From Niabella agricola (GTDB lineage Bacteria; Bacteroidota; Bacteroidia; Chitinophagales; Chitinophagaceae): a stretch of DNA of 64,000 bases. The stretch spans positions 1,302,001 to 1,366,000 of the forward strand of contig NZ_JAJHIZ010000003.1 of assembly GCF_021538615.1 (NCBI RefSeq), read 5' to 3'. The notes beneath the pieces were generated by a model. That model made no database searches, had not been told where the DNA came from, and saw only the letters and a program-made list of their open reading frames with translations. Below are positions 43,881-51,571 of this stretch, in pieces. The position numbers and the translations under genes were made by a program. Position 1 is the first letter of the stretch; the number at the start of each line of letters is the position of its first letter.

Positions 43881-45221
43881 ATGAATGCATTCATCAAACC
43901 TTTTATCGAAAAGGTAAGCGCAAGAAATGCCGGAGAACCGGAATTCTTACAGGCGGTTACCGAAGTAGCAGAATCGATTATTCCCTACATTGAAACACAG
44001 CCCAAATACAGGGACGGCAAAATCCTGGAACGGATCGTGGAGCCGGAACGGGTAGTTATTTTCAGGGTTCCCTGGCTTGATGATAAGGGAGCGGTACAGG
44101 TAAACCGCGGTTTTCGGGTTCAGATGAATAGTTCCATCGGACCTTACAAAGGCGGACTAAGGTTCCACCCAACGGTAACACTGAGCGTTTTAAAATTTCT
44201 TGCATTTGAGCAGGTATTCAAGAACAGCCTCACCGGCCTTCCGATGGGTGGTGGAAAAGGAGGGGCCGATTTTGACCCAAAGGGAAAATCCGATAATGAG
44301 ATCATGAAATTCTGCCAGAGTTTTATGACCGAACTATACCGGCACGTTGGAGATGATATAGATATCCCGGCCGGGGATATTGGAGTGGGCAAACGCGAAA
44401 TCGGCTACCTGTTTGGCCAGTATAAACGCATTACCGGTACCTTTAACGGTGTTCTCACCGGTAAGGCTTTTGAATGGGGCGGCAGCCTGATACGGCCCGA
44501 GGCTACCGGTTATGGACTGATCTATTTTGTGGACGAAATGCTGAAAGTACGGGAAGCGTCCTTATTAGGAAAAAAAGTACTTATTTCCGGATCAGGCAAT
44601 GTGGCACAGTTTGCCGCGGAAAAATGCATCGAAAAAGGCGCCAAGGTACTAACCATGTCCGACTCCGAAGGCTTTATCTACGACCCGGTGGGCATCGACC
44701 AGGAGAAACTGGAATATATTAAGCATCTGAAAGATCATCAGCGTGGACGTATCAAAGAGTATGCGCAGCATTACCCCTGCGAATTTTACCCCGGCAAAAA
44801 ACCCTGGAGCATTAAATGTGATATTGCGCTCCCCAATGCCACCCAAAATGAACTGGATTTATCCGACGCAGAAATGCTGATCAAAAACGGTTGTATCTGT
44901 GTAGCAGAAGGCGCTAACATGCCTTGCACGCCGGAAGCCGTCGCAGCGTTTCACCAGGCAAAGGTATTGTACGCCCCGGGCAAAGCAGCAAATGCCGGCG
45001 GCGTGGCCGTTTCCGGTCTTGAAATGTCGCAAAACTCACAGCGCTATTCCTGGGGAAGAACCAAGGTAGACAACAAATTAAAAGAGATCATGAGTGATAT
45101 CCATCACCGTTGCATGAAATACGGGCATGAAAAGGATGGGCATATCAACTACGAAAAGGGCGCTAATATCGGAGGATTTGTGAAAGTGGCAGAAGCCATG
45201 CTTTCGCAGGGAGTTGTATAA
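43881..45221 (+). CDS. gdhA: NADP-dependent glutamate dehydrogenase
   Basis: 446 residues, the length of hexameric GdhA. Catalyses 2-oxoglutarate plus ammonia to glutamate. Substrate domain motifs GPYKGGLRFHPTVTLSVLKFLAFEQVFKNSLTGLPMGGGKGG with catalytic Lys residues, DIPAGDIGVGKREIGYLFGQYKRI, and a Rossmann domain GKKVLISGSGNVAQFAAEKCIEKGAKVLTMSDSEGF. The Ser after the second beta strand (MSDSEG) is typical of NADP-preferring forms. Followed 25 bases later by an RsmI-like gene; probably an independent transcript. Confidence 0.96.
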   Translation: MNAFIKPFIEKVSARNAGEPEFLQAVTEVAESIIPYIETQPKYRDGKILERIVEPERVVIFRVPWLDDKGAVQVNRGFRVQMNSSIGPYKGGLRFHPTVTLSVLKFLAFEQVFKNSLTGLPMGGGKGGADFDPKGKSDNEIMKFCQSFMTELYRHVGDDIDIPAGDIGVGKREIGYLFGQYKRITGTFNGVLTGKAFEWGGSLIRPEATGYGLIYFVDEMLKVREASLLGKKVLISGSGNVAQFAAEKCIEKGAKVLTMSDSEGFIYDPVGIDQEKLEYIKHLKDHQRGRIKEYAQHYPCEFYPGKKPWSIKCDIALPNATQNELDLSDAEMLIKNGCICVAEGANMPCTPEAVAAFHQAKVLYAPGKAANAGGVAVSGLEMSQNSQRYSWGRTKVDNKLKEIMSDIHHRCMKYGHEKDGHINYEKGANIGGFVKVAEAMLSQGVV

Positions 45222-45246
45222 TTGCGATTTATCGTAACATTGCTGT

Positions 45247-45945
45247 ATGACAGCTACAATTTACCTGATCCCTACCTACTTGCACGAAAGCAACCTGGCG
45301 GTGTTGCCCGCCTACCTGCTGGAAGCTATTGAAAAATGTACGGTGCTTTTTGTAGAAAACGAGCGCACTGCCCGGCGCTATTTGAAGCAATTAAAGAAAG
45401 AGATCGTTATCGACCATTTTGAGTGGTTCGGCATCCAGAAAGATGAAGCAAATCTATTGCAGCAATTCAGGCAACAACTAAAAGCGGGAAAAACGATCGG
45501 TATCATCAGTGAGGCCGGATGCCCGGGTGTGGCAGACCCGGGTCAGCTCCTGGTTGCGGCAGCACAGGAGGCCGGGGCGCAGGTGGTACCGCTGGTGGGC
45601 CCCAGTTCCATTTTATTGTCACTGATGGCCAGTGGCTTAAACGGGCAGCAATTCAGCTTTATCGGCTATCTTCCCATCGATAACGGGCAGCGGATCAAAG
45701 CCATTAAAGAGCTGGAAAACGAATCGCAACGTAAAAACAGCACCCAGATCTTTATTGAAACACCTTACCGGAATAATCAATTACTGGAAACATTACTTAA
45801 ACAATGCCAGCCGCAAACCAAGCTATGTATTGCAGCAGATATCACGGGCGGGCAAGAGTTTATTAAAACAAGAACCATTCAGCAGTGGCAAAAAGAAACC
45901 ATTGACCTGCACAAACGGCCCACTATTTTTTTATTAAAAAGGTGA
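45247..45945 (+). CDS. SAM-dependent methyltransferase, RsmI/tetrapyrrole-methylase family
   Basis: 232 residues. The tetrapyrrole methylase fold, RsmI-like: N-terminal TIYLIPTYLHE, VLFVENERTARRYLK, the SAM/substrate segment GIISEAGCPGVADPG, VVPLVGPSSILLSLMASGLNGQQFSFIGYLP and a C-terminal ITGGQEFIKTRTIQQW...KRPTIFLL. RsmI 2'-O-methylates 16S rRNA C1402; this shorter Bacteroidota form may be a paralogue with a different rRNA target, so no symbol is given. Its last 12 bases overlap the convergent neighbour. Confidence 0.88.
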   Translation: MTATIYLIPTYLHESNLAVLPAYLLEAIEKCTVLFVENERTARRYLKQLKKEIVIDHFEWFGIQKDEANLLQQFRQQLKAGKTIGIISEAGCPGVADPGQLLVAAAQEAGAQVVPLVGPSSILLSLMASGLNGQQFSFIGYLPIDNGQRIKAIKELENESQRKNSTQIFIETPYRNNQLLETLLKQCQPQTKLCIAADITGGQEFIKTRTIQQWQKETIDLHKRPTIFLLKR

Positions 45946-46371
45946 TACACCACCATCCGTCATAGAAATGATGCTGTCTACAATATACACTGTATTGCCC
46001 CTCCAGGGCAATACGCCTCTGTATTCTTTATAATGGAGATCAAAGCGTTTGCCGCTGTGTATGGCCAGCGTATCATAAATGCGTTTATTCTCGATAGAAA
46101 AAACAAAATTGTTCGACTGTGCACCGCCTCCTACAGCGCCTTTGATACCAGCCTGGATCAGCTCCCCTTCAAATGTTTTAAAAACCTGTCCTTTCCGTAC
46201 TACATTTTTCAGGATACCCGATTTTACCCCATCGCCAAATACATTGTAATAGTTCCAGTAGATATATCCGCCAGCTAAAATTATAAACACCAGGAGGCCC
46301 ATAAAAAAATACCGGCGACAACCCGAACGTTTGTTTGCTTTCTTTTGGTTCTCAATTGGTAAGGTTTCCAT
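45934..46371 (-). CDS. Single-pass membrane protein, unknown
   Basis: 145 residues. Basic N-terminus (NQKKANKRSGCRRYF), one transmembrane helix (about 24-44), then an extracytoplasmic domain: VFGDGVKSGILKNVVRKGQVFKTFEGELIQAGI...VFSIENKRIYDTLA..., ending in a conserved-looking LHYKEYRGVLPWRGNTVYIVDSI. I recognise it as a common small Bacteroidota protein without an assigned role; some database entries carry a wrong enzyme name. Convergent 12-base overlap with the RsmI-like gene. Confidence 0.8.
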   Translation of the reverse strand: METLPIENQKKANKRSGCRRYFFMGLLVFIILAGGYIYWNYYNVFGDGVKSGILKNVVRKGQVFKTFEGELIQAGIKGAVGGGAQSNNFVFSIENKRIYDTLAIHSGKRFDLHYKEYRGVLPWRGNTVYIVDSIISMTDGGVSPF

Positions 46372-46679
46372 AAAAAATGGTTTAATTAAAAAAAATTAAT
46401 GGCACAATATTCAATATTGCATTATTTTTGTACTTCGAAAGTACAATTTGTTTTTAAATGAATAACTTTTTAAAACATACAAAACACGTTGCATTTCATG
46501 CAAATATAACCACGGGGATTTACGCCGTGGGATTTGACGTAGCTGTATGTTTTCCACGACCAATGCGCTGTCCTGATTGCTGACAGGACAACCCCTTGAC
46601 CTGGGCCCTGTCAGTGAAAACGCTCCGAAAAAAAAGCTATCAGGACTGGTCTCCCGCAAATTCATTTTAACTACACATC
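46372..46679. other. Palindrome- and hairpin-rich region upstream of the arginine operon
   Basis: 308 bases between a minus-strand gene and the GNAT gene. A TATTTTTG -7 box lies at 46423-46430 (plus strand). Palindromes: CAATATT-C-AATATTG (46405-46419), TTGTACTT-CGA-AAGTACAA (46428-46446) and TTGCAT-TTC-ATGCAA (46489-46503). Further hairpin pairs: CCACGG/CCGTGG (46510-46515, 46525-46530), TGTCCT/AGGACA (46569-46574, 46585-46590) and CTGACAGG/CCTGTCAG (46580-46587, 46607-46614); the last two exclude each other. A 41-codon frame runs 46458-46583. The layout suggests operator control and possibly attenuation of the arginine genes. Confidence 0.5.
46423..46446 (+). promoter_or_regulatory. Candidate -7 box and overlapping palindromic operator of the arginine operon
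   Basis: TATTTTTG (46423-46430) matches TAnnTTTG; its last three bases begin the palindrome TTGTACTT-CGA-AAGTACAA (46428-46446), which would cover the transcription start. A second palindrome lies just upstream (46405-46419). No TTG at -33. A repressor such as ArgR is a natural guess, not shown. Confidence 0.45.
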
Positions 46680-47402
46680 GTGGACAATCTCAATCAGGAA
46701 ATTATCGTAAGAGTAGCTGAAGCTGCTGATAAAAAATATTCAAAGATCATTACGGACGAAATGGAATCATCGGCAAAAGCCCGTGGTACCGGCATTGCCA
46801 AAAGAAGTCCGGAATACATTGAAAAAAAGATCGACGAAGGCAAGGCTGTTATCGCCCTTACAGACAGTGGAGAATGGGTAGGTTTTTGCTATATCGAAAC
46901 CTGGAGCCATGGAGAATATGTGGCCAACTCAGGCTTAATCGTAGCACCGCATTTCCGTAAAAGCGGTGTTGCCAAAAAGATCAAACAAACCATTTTTAAG
47001 CTCAGCCGTAAATTGTTTCCGGAGGCCAAAATATTTGGATTAACCACCGGCCTTGCGGTAATGAAGATCAATAGTGAACTGGGATACGAACCGGTTACCT
47101 ATTCGGAGCTCACACAGGATGAGCAGTTCTGGGCCGGCTGCAAAAGCTGTGTCAATTACGAGATCCTTATGAGCAAGGACCGGAAGAACTGCATGTGCAC
47201 CGCCATGCTGTATGATCCTAAAGACCACTATGAGCCGGAGGAAACCAAGGCCTTCTTTGAAGAAAACAAAACCGGGCTGGAGCGGTTACAGCGTTTTAAA
47301 CAATGGAAATTTTTAAAGGCCTTTCGTAAAAAAGATAAAGCCGGAGGTGGCAGCGGAGGCGGATCATTAAAATCGTTCTTCAAAAGCGTGTTTCATTTAT
47401 AA
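46680..47402 (+). CDS. GNAT-family N-acetyltransferase heading the arginine operon
   Basis: 240 residues from GTG 46680; no closer ATG gives a full domain. GNAT fold about 9-165: VIALTDSGEWVGFCYIETW, then the acyl-CoA loop IVAPHFRKSGVAKKIKQTIFKLSRKLFP (R-x-S-G-x-A type). The domain is followed by a Cys group, CKSC (residues about 154-157) and CMC (about 171-173), which could bind a metal, and a basic tail with a GGGSGGGS linker. At the head of an argG/argC operon it probably performs the first step, acylation of glutamate; in Bacteroidota the acyl group may be succinyl rather than acetyl. Activity is inferred from context only. Confidence 0.82.
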   Translation: MDNLNQEIIVRVAEAADKKYSKIITDEMESSAKARGTGIAKRSPEYIEKKIDEGKAVIALTDSGEWVGFCYIETWSHGEYVANSGLIVAPHFRKSGVAKKIKQTIFKLSRKLFPEAKIFGLTTGLAVMKINSELGYEPVTYSELTQDEQFWAGCKSCVNYEILMSKDRKNCMCTAMLYDPKDHYEPEETKAFFEENKTGLERLQRFKQWKFLKAFRKKDKAGGGSGGGSLKSFFKSVFHL

Positions 47403-47407
47403 CTGAA

Positions 47408-47848
47408 ATGCTGATGCGGGCAATTGCGGAACAATTAGCACAGATCATACATCTATATACTGAAAAAATTCAGCATATAGACGACCCTTCGTTTTCAGTA
47501 AAACCAGGCAACGACAAATGGAGTAAGAAAGAAATACTCGGACACCTGGTGGATTCGGCTCAAAACAATATTCAGCGGTTCGTCAGGGTTCAATATGAAT
47601 CCGAGCCCAATATCGTTTACAATCAGGACGAATGGGTAAAGACACAGTCCTACAATAGCTGGAACCGGGGAGAGCTGCTTGATTTGTGGCAATTATCAAA
47701 TAAACAGATTGGCTTTATTCTGAAACATTTCCCGGAAGAAAAAAAGACATTAAAGGCGTATATGAATAAAGAACTTTGTACAATAGAATATATTGCACAG
47801 GACTATATTCGTCATTTGCTACATCATTTAAATCAAATCATAAGTTAA
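47408..47848 (+). CDS. DinB-superfamily protein within the arginine operon
   Basis: 146 residues (the third codon is also ATG). DinB four-helix bundle: KKEILGHLVDSAQNNIQRFVRVQY with the first His, and a C-terminal YIAQDYIRHLLHHLNQI with the metal-ligand His group. It starts five bases after the GNAT stop and ends seven bases before argG, so it is surely co-transcribed. Role in arginine synthesis unknown; conserved in the same position in related genomes as far as I recall, which would need checking. Confidence 0.85.
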   Translation: MLMRAIAEQLAQIIHLYTEKIQHIDDPSFSVKPGNDKWSKKEILGHLVDSAQNNIQRFVRVQYESEPNIVYNQDEWVKTQSYNSWNRGELLDLWQLSNKQIGFILKHFPEEKKTLKAYMNKELCTIEYIAQDYIRHLLHHLNQIIS

Positions 47849-47855
47849 GAATACT

Positions 47856-49061
47856 ATGGCTAAAAAAGTTGTACTGGGTTTTAGTGGCGGTTTAGATACA
47901 TCGTTTTGCGTAAAATACCTCACCGAAGAAAAAGGATACGAGGTACACAGCATAATCGTAAACACCGGGGGCTTTAGCGAAGATGAGTTGAAAAAGATTG
48001 AAGAGCACGCAAAAAACCTGGGCGTAAAATCGCATAAGACGGTAGATGCTGTCAAAAATTATTATGATTCTATTATCCGATACCTGATATACGGAAATGT
48101 ACTCAAAAACAACACCTATCCGCTCAGTGTATCTGCAGAACGTTTGAGCCAGGCCCTGCATATTGCCAACTACGCACGGGAACTGAATGCAGACGCCATT
48201 GCGCATGGCAGCACCGGTGCAGGAAATGACCAGGTACGGTTCGACATGGTGTTTCATATTATGGCACCGGAACTGGAAATCATCACTCCTATCCGGGATA
48301 TGAACCTCAGTCGTGCGGCAGAGGTAGAATACCTGAAAAGTAAGGGTGTGGAAATGAATTTTGAGAAATCGGTTTATTCCATCAATAAAGGGCTCTGGGG
48401 CACCAGTGTTGGCGGCAAGGAAACACTTACCTCAAACGGCTATCTGCCCGATGAAGCATGGCCTACGCAGGTGACCCAAACCGGCACCGAGGCTGTAAAA
48501 CTCTCGTTTGAAGAGGGCGAACTGAAAAGCGTAAACGATCAGAATTTTGCGCATCCAACAGAAGCCATACAACACCTCCAGCAAATTGCAGGCCCTTACG
48601 GCATTGGGCGCGATATTCATGTGGGCGATACCATTATTGGCATTAAAGGTCGTGTAGGCTTTGAGGCCGCCGCGCCCATTTTGATCATTAAAGCACACCA
48701 TGCATTGGAGAAACATGTATTAAGCAAATGGCAATTACAGTGGAAAGACCAGATCTCCCAATTTTACGGCACCTGGTTGCACGAAGGTCAGATCCTCGAT
48801 CCCGTAATGCGGGATATTGAAGCCTACCTGCAAAGCAGCCAGCGCAATGTAACCGGCGATGTATTTCTTCAGCTGCATCCCTACCGCTATCAGGTGTTGG
48901 GCATCGAAAGTCCGTATGATCTGATGAACAATGCATTCGGCAGCTATGGCGAAGCCAACAGAAGCTTTACCGGAGAAGATGTAAAAGGCTTTACAAGAAT
49001 ATTTGGTAACCAAACGTCCATCTATCACCTCATAAAAGAAAGTGCCCGGGCAGAAAAATAA
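47856..49061 (+). CDS. argG: Argininosuccinate synthase
   Basis: 401 residues. Condenses citrulline and aspartate with ATP cleavage, the penultimate step of arginine synthesis. N-terminal PP-loop VVLGFSGGLDTSFCVKYL (5-22), then ISVxAERLSQALHIANYARELNADAIAHGSTGAGNDQVRFD, and the C-terminal LGIESPYDLM...EDVKGFTRIFGNQTSIYHL. All substrate-binding segments are present. Central gene of the arginine operon; its last 20 bases overlap the following cupin gene. Confidence 0.97.
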   Translation: MAKKVVLGFSGGLDTSFCVKYLTEEKGYEVHSIIVNTGGFSEDELKKIEEHAKNLGVKSHKTVDAVKNYYDSIIRYLIYGNVLKNNTYPLSVSAERLSQALHIANYARELNADAIAHGSTGAGNDQVRFDMVFHIMAPELEIITPIRDMNLSRAAEVEYLKSKGVEMNFEKSVYSINKGLWGTSVGGKETLTSNGYLPDEAWPTQVTQTGTEAVKLSFEEGELKSVNDQNFAHPTEAIQHLQQIAGPYGIGRDIHVGDTIIGIKGRVGFEAAAPILIIKAHHALEKHVLSKWQLQWKDQISQFYGTWLHEGQILDPVMRDIEAYLQSSQRNVTGDVFLQLHPYRYQVLGIESPYDLMNNAFGSYGEANRSFTGEDVKGFTRIFGNQTSIYHLIKESARAEK

Positions 49062-49407
49062 AGTAGTCAGCGGCCACACGCCCATAGCTTCCTACCAATG
49101 GGGAGCAGGATGCGAAGCGTTTGTACTGACCGGTAATGATCACTTCTCTATAAAAAAAGAACGGATACCACCCGGTAAGGGAGAACAGTTGCATTTGCAC
49201 AATAAGGCTACCCAGTTTTTTTATATACTGAAAGGAACTGGTTCTTTTGAAATCGACCAGTTGATTTTTACAGTACATGAAGGGCAGGGAGTAGAAATTT
49301 ATCCGGGGCAACCGCATCGGATTTTCAACAATGAAACCGATTGGCTGGAATTTCTTGTTTGTTCACACCCGCTAACCGAACAAGATCGCTTAAATTTGCA
49401 AAGCTGA
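49042..49407 (+). CDS. Small cupin-domain protein within the arginine operon
   Basis: 121 residues from GTG 49042, overlapping the argG end by 20 bases. Single cupin barrel: motif 1 PPGKGEQLHLHNKATQFFYILKGTGSFEI (metal-ligand His residues 52, 54 within HLH and Glu/Gln) and motif 2 GQGVEIYPGQPHRIFN. Because of the overlap, translation is coupled to argG. Function unknown; possibly a regulatory or small-molecule-binding protein for the pathway. Confidence 0.8.
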   Translation: MPGQKNKVVSGHTPIASYQWGAGCEAFVLTGNDHFSIKKERIPPGKGEQLHLHNKATQFFYILKGTGSFEIDQLIFTVHEGQGVEIYPGQPHRIFNNETDWLEFLVCSHPLTEQDRLNLQS

Positions 49408-49431
49408 AAATCAAATAACAAAACAGAAGGC

Positions 49432-50415
49432 ATGAATATAAAAGCTGGAATTATTGGTGGGGCAGGATATACCGGTGGTGAACTGATCCGTTTGTTAATT
49501 CATCACCCGTTTGTAACCGTTGCATTTATTCACAGCCGAAGTAACGCAGGAAAGCCGGTAACGGATGTACATGCAGATCTGGTAGGAGATACCGACCTGC
49601 GGTTTACAGATGCCATCTCACAGGATATTGATGTGCTGTTCCTTTGCCTGGGACATGGCGAATCCACGAAATTTTTGAAAGAGACGCCCATTGATGCGTC
49701 TGTCAGGATCATCGATCTGGCCAATGATTTCCGGTTAAGGAAAGACAGTAACCAGTCGCAACTAAACCGCAGCTTTGTTTACGGGCTTCCCGAACTGAAC
49801 CGGGAAGCGATCAAAAACGCACAAAATATTGCCAACCCGGGCTGCTTTGCCACCACCATCCAGCTGGGATTATTGCCATTGGCGCATACCGGTATCCTTA
49901 AAGATATCTATACTACCGGTATTACCGGTTCTACCGGCGCCGGCCAGAAGCTGGCCGCCACATCACATTTCAGTTGGAGGGCCAATAATATACAGGCTTA
50001 TAAAACGCTCACACATCAACACCTGGGCGAAATCGGCGAATCACTGGACCAATTACAACCCGGAACAGAGATCGATTTAAGCTTTGTGCCCTGGAGGGGT
50101 GATTTTACAAGAGGCATTTTCATCAGCTCCACCATTACCACCGATCTTTCCCTGGAAGAGCTCTATGTGTTGTTTGAAAACTTTTACAACGGCCATCCTT
50201 TTACCGTGGTAAGCCGCGCTCCCATCTTCCTGAAACAGATCGTAAATACCAATAAAGCTGTGATCCAGCTTGAAAAAGTGGGCTCCAAGCTGGTGGTGCA
50301 CTCAGCAGCGGATAACCTGCTAAAAGGCGCCAGCGGACAGGCCGTACAAAACATGAATCTATTGTTTGGCATCGATGAGCGGGCCGGTTTAAATCTGAAA
50401 CCCGCTGCTTTTTAA
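49432..50415 (+). CDS. argC: N-acetyl(or succinyl)-gamma-glutamyl-phosphate reductase
   Basis: 327 residues. Reduces acyl-glutamyl phosphate to the semialdehyde with NADPH. Rossmann motif GIIGGAGYTGGELIRLL (7-23), catalytic Cys138 in NPGCFATTIQLGLLPL, and SxGxTGSTGAGQKLAATSHFSWRANNIQAYKTLTHQHLGEI. Type 1 ArgC. Last gene of the operon here: argD, argB and the transcarbamylase are not downstream, because the next gene is convergent. Confidence 0.95.
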   Translation: MNIKAGIIGGAGYTGGELIRLLIHHPFVTVAFIHSRSNAGKPVTDVHADLVGDTDLRFTDAISQDIDVLFLCLGHGESTKFLKETPIDASVRIIDLANDFRLRKDSNQSQLNRSFVYGLPELNREAIKNAQNIANPGCFATTIQLGLLPLAHTGILKDIYTTGITGSTGAGQKLAATSHFSWRANNIQAYKTLTHQHLGEIGESLDQLQPGTEIDLSFVPWRGDFTRGIFISSTITTDLSLEELYVLFENFYNGHPFTVVSRAPIFLKQIVNTNKAVIQLEKVGSKLVVHSAADNLLKGASGQAVQNMNLLFGIDERAGLNLKPAAF

Positions 50416-50416
50416 A

Positions 50417-50444
50417 ATCAGCGATCAGATTTCAGCCTTCAGAT
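50417..50444. repeat. 7-base periodic array between convergent argC and RES genes
   Basis: ATCAGCG, ATCAGAT, TTCAGCC, TTCAGAT in register. Reverse complement gives ATCTGAA, GGCTGAA, ATCTGAT, CGCTGAT, i.e. the same CTGAA-type words as the anmK array. Lies directly after the argC stop. Confidence 0.55.
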
Positions 50445-50596
50445 CTGGGTTTCGAGTCTTTAGAAGAAGATTTAAAAACAGGAACCACGTCAAGTGTAAA
50501 ACCGGAATCCAACCTGGGATTTTAAACATTAAGCCTGGAACCGTCCTTAGTGGCCAGACACTAATTTTTAGACCTCAAACGAACACCGGGATCTTC

Positions 50597-51052
50597 CTAT
50601 CCAAATAACCGGTTGTCCAATCCGTAAGAGCGGGATTCGAGGATCTTTACTTTTTTGAAATCAGCATGCAGCGGATTTAATAGGAGATTAAACTCCTCAG
50701 GGATCACTGCCGACGGCATTCTTAAAGTGAGGTGTTCTTTTTGAACCAGGAACTGGTCACCCATAAAACGTGTATACTCGGTATCTTCAACCCATTTATT
50801 TTTTAATACATTTGGATGGATCTGTACCACCGGACTATCCGGCAGCTCAAGTGTAAGCAGGTAATAATCCGGCAGCATCTTATACATCGTCCGGTCATAA
50901 TTCACCACAATTTCCAAGGCCGCCAGGGAAATATGTTCAGCAGTATAAAGCGCATACAAACCCTTGGAGTTCCAGCGTCCTCCATATAAAAAGGCTCCAT
51001 AACCGGAAACATCTTCTTTATAAGGTGCATGCACCAGGCGATAAACAAACAT
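50597..51052 (-). CDS. RES-domain toxin (NAD+ phosphorylase type)
   Basis: 151 residues. RES family: YRLVHAPYK at the start, GGRWNSKGLYALYTAEHISLAALEIVV with the conserved Arg26 and Glu47, and the Ser in MPSAVIPEEFNLLLNPLHADF (Ser114). RES toxins degrade NAD+ when freed from their Xre/DUF2384 antitoxin. Its ATG overlaps the antitoxin stop by one base (TGATG), the usual layout of the pair. All three namesake residues are intact, so the toxin is probably active. Confidence 0.93.
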   Translation of the reverse strand: MFVYRLVHAPYKEDVSGYGAFLYGGRWNSKGLYALYTAEHISLAALEIVVNYDRTMYKMLPDYYLLTLELPDSPVVQIHPNVLKNKWVEDTEYTRFMGDQFLVQKEHLTLRMPSAVIPEEFNLLLNPLHADFKKVKILESRSYGLDNRLFG

Positions 51053-51516
51053 CAGGCAGAAATTCCTTGTTCCATACGATGAAGCAGATCGATGATGGTT
51101 TGTATGCCATTGTGAGTGGTTAAATATTCTTTAACCACCGACCCGTTTAAAGAAAATGGCCGGCTATGCAGCCAAAGCCGGAATCCTTCTTTGCCAAAAA
51201 AGTCATTGCCGGCATCAATAAGTGCTGACAATAGCAGGATCCGCTCTATTTGCAACCCGTTGAAACCGCTACCCTCTTTTGCATACCGGTGCAAGGATCG
51301 CTCGCTGATATAAAGAAGATCAGCCCATTCGTTTAAAGTGAACGGTCCCTTATCTGCAATCTTTTTAAAATGTGCGTAGGTAAAATCCTTAATTGCCGGC
51401 TCCACGGGCTCCTTTTTTACCGGCCGGTGACGCACCTGGTACACCGCTTCGAAATCAGACACCACCGAAAGGGGCGGATCCTCAATGAGTGAATATTTTT
51501 TTACGACTTTTTTCAT
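51052..51516 (-). CDS. Xre/MbcA/ParS-type antitoxin (DUF2384)
   Basis: 154 residues. Basic N-terminal tail, a helical Xre-like region (about 55-100: LNEWADLLYISERSLHRYAKEGSGFNGLQIERILLL), and the C-terminal toxin-binding domain DUF2384 (about 105-150: AGNDFFGKEGFRLWLHSRPFSLNGSVVKEYLTTHNGIQTIIDLLHRMEQG). Neutralises the RES toxin and most likely represses the operon by binding near its promoter. Start 51516; a full -33/-7 promoter lies just upstream. Confidence 0.9.
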   Translation of the reverse strand: MKKVVKKYSLIEDPPLSVVSDFEAVYQVRHRPVKKEPVEPAIKDFTYAHFKKIADKGPFTLNEWADLLYISERSLHRYAKEGSGFNGLQIERILLLSALIDAGNDFFGKEGFRLWLHSRPFSLNGSVVKEYLTTHNGIQTIIDLLHRMEQGISA

Positions 51517-51532
51517 ATTTCGACTTTTGTCA

Positions 51533-51562
51533 CAAATATACGTGCTTTTTGTCGGTTTTCAA
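51533..51562 (-). promoter_or_regulatory. Promoter of the Xre-RES toxin-antitoxin operon
   Basis: On the minus strand TTG (51560-51562), 19 bases, then TATATTTG (51533-51540): the full Bacteroidota -33/-7 consensus. The -7 box ends 16 bases before the antitoxin ATG. CTTTTGTC (51524-51531) and TTTTTGTC (51546-51553) are near-direct repeats flanking the -7 box, a candidate autorepressor operator. Confidence 0.65.
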
Positions 51563-51571
51563 TGCCTGCTT

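Noticed and set aside
46411..46665. 84-residue minus-strand open frame upstream of the arginine operon
   Set aside because: It runs antisense through the palindromes and hairpins, has no recognisable protein features, and its existence is better explained by chance.
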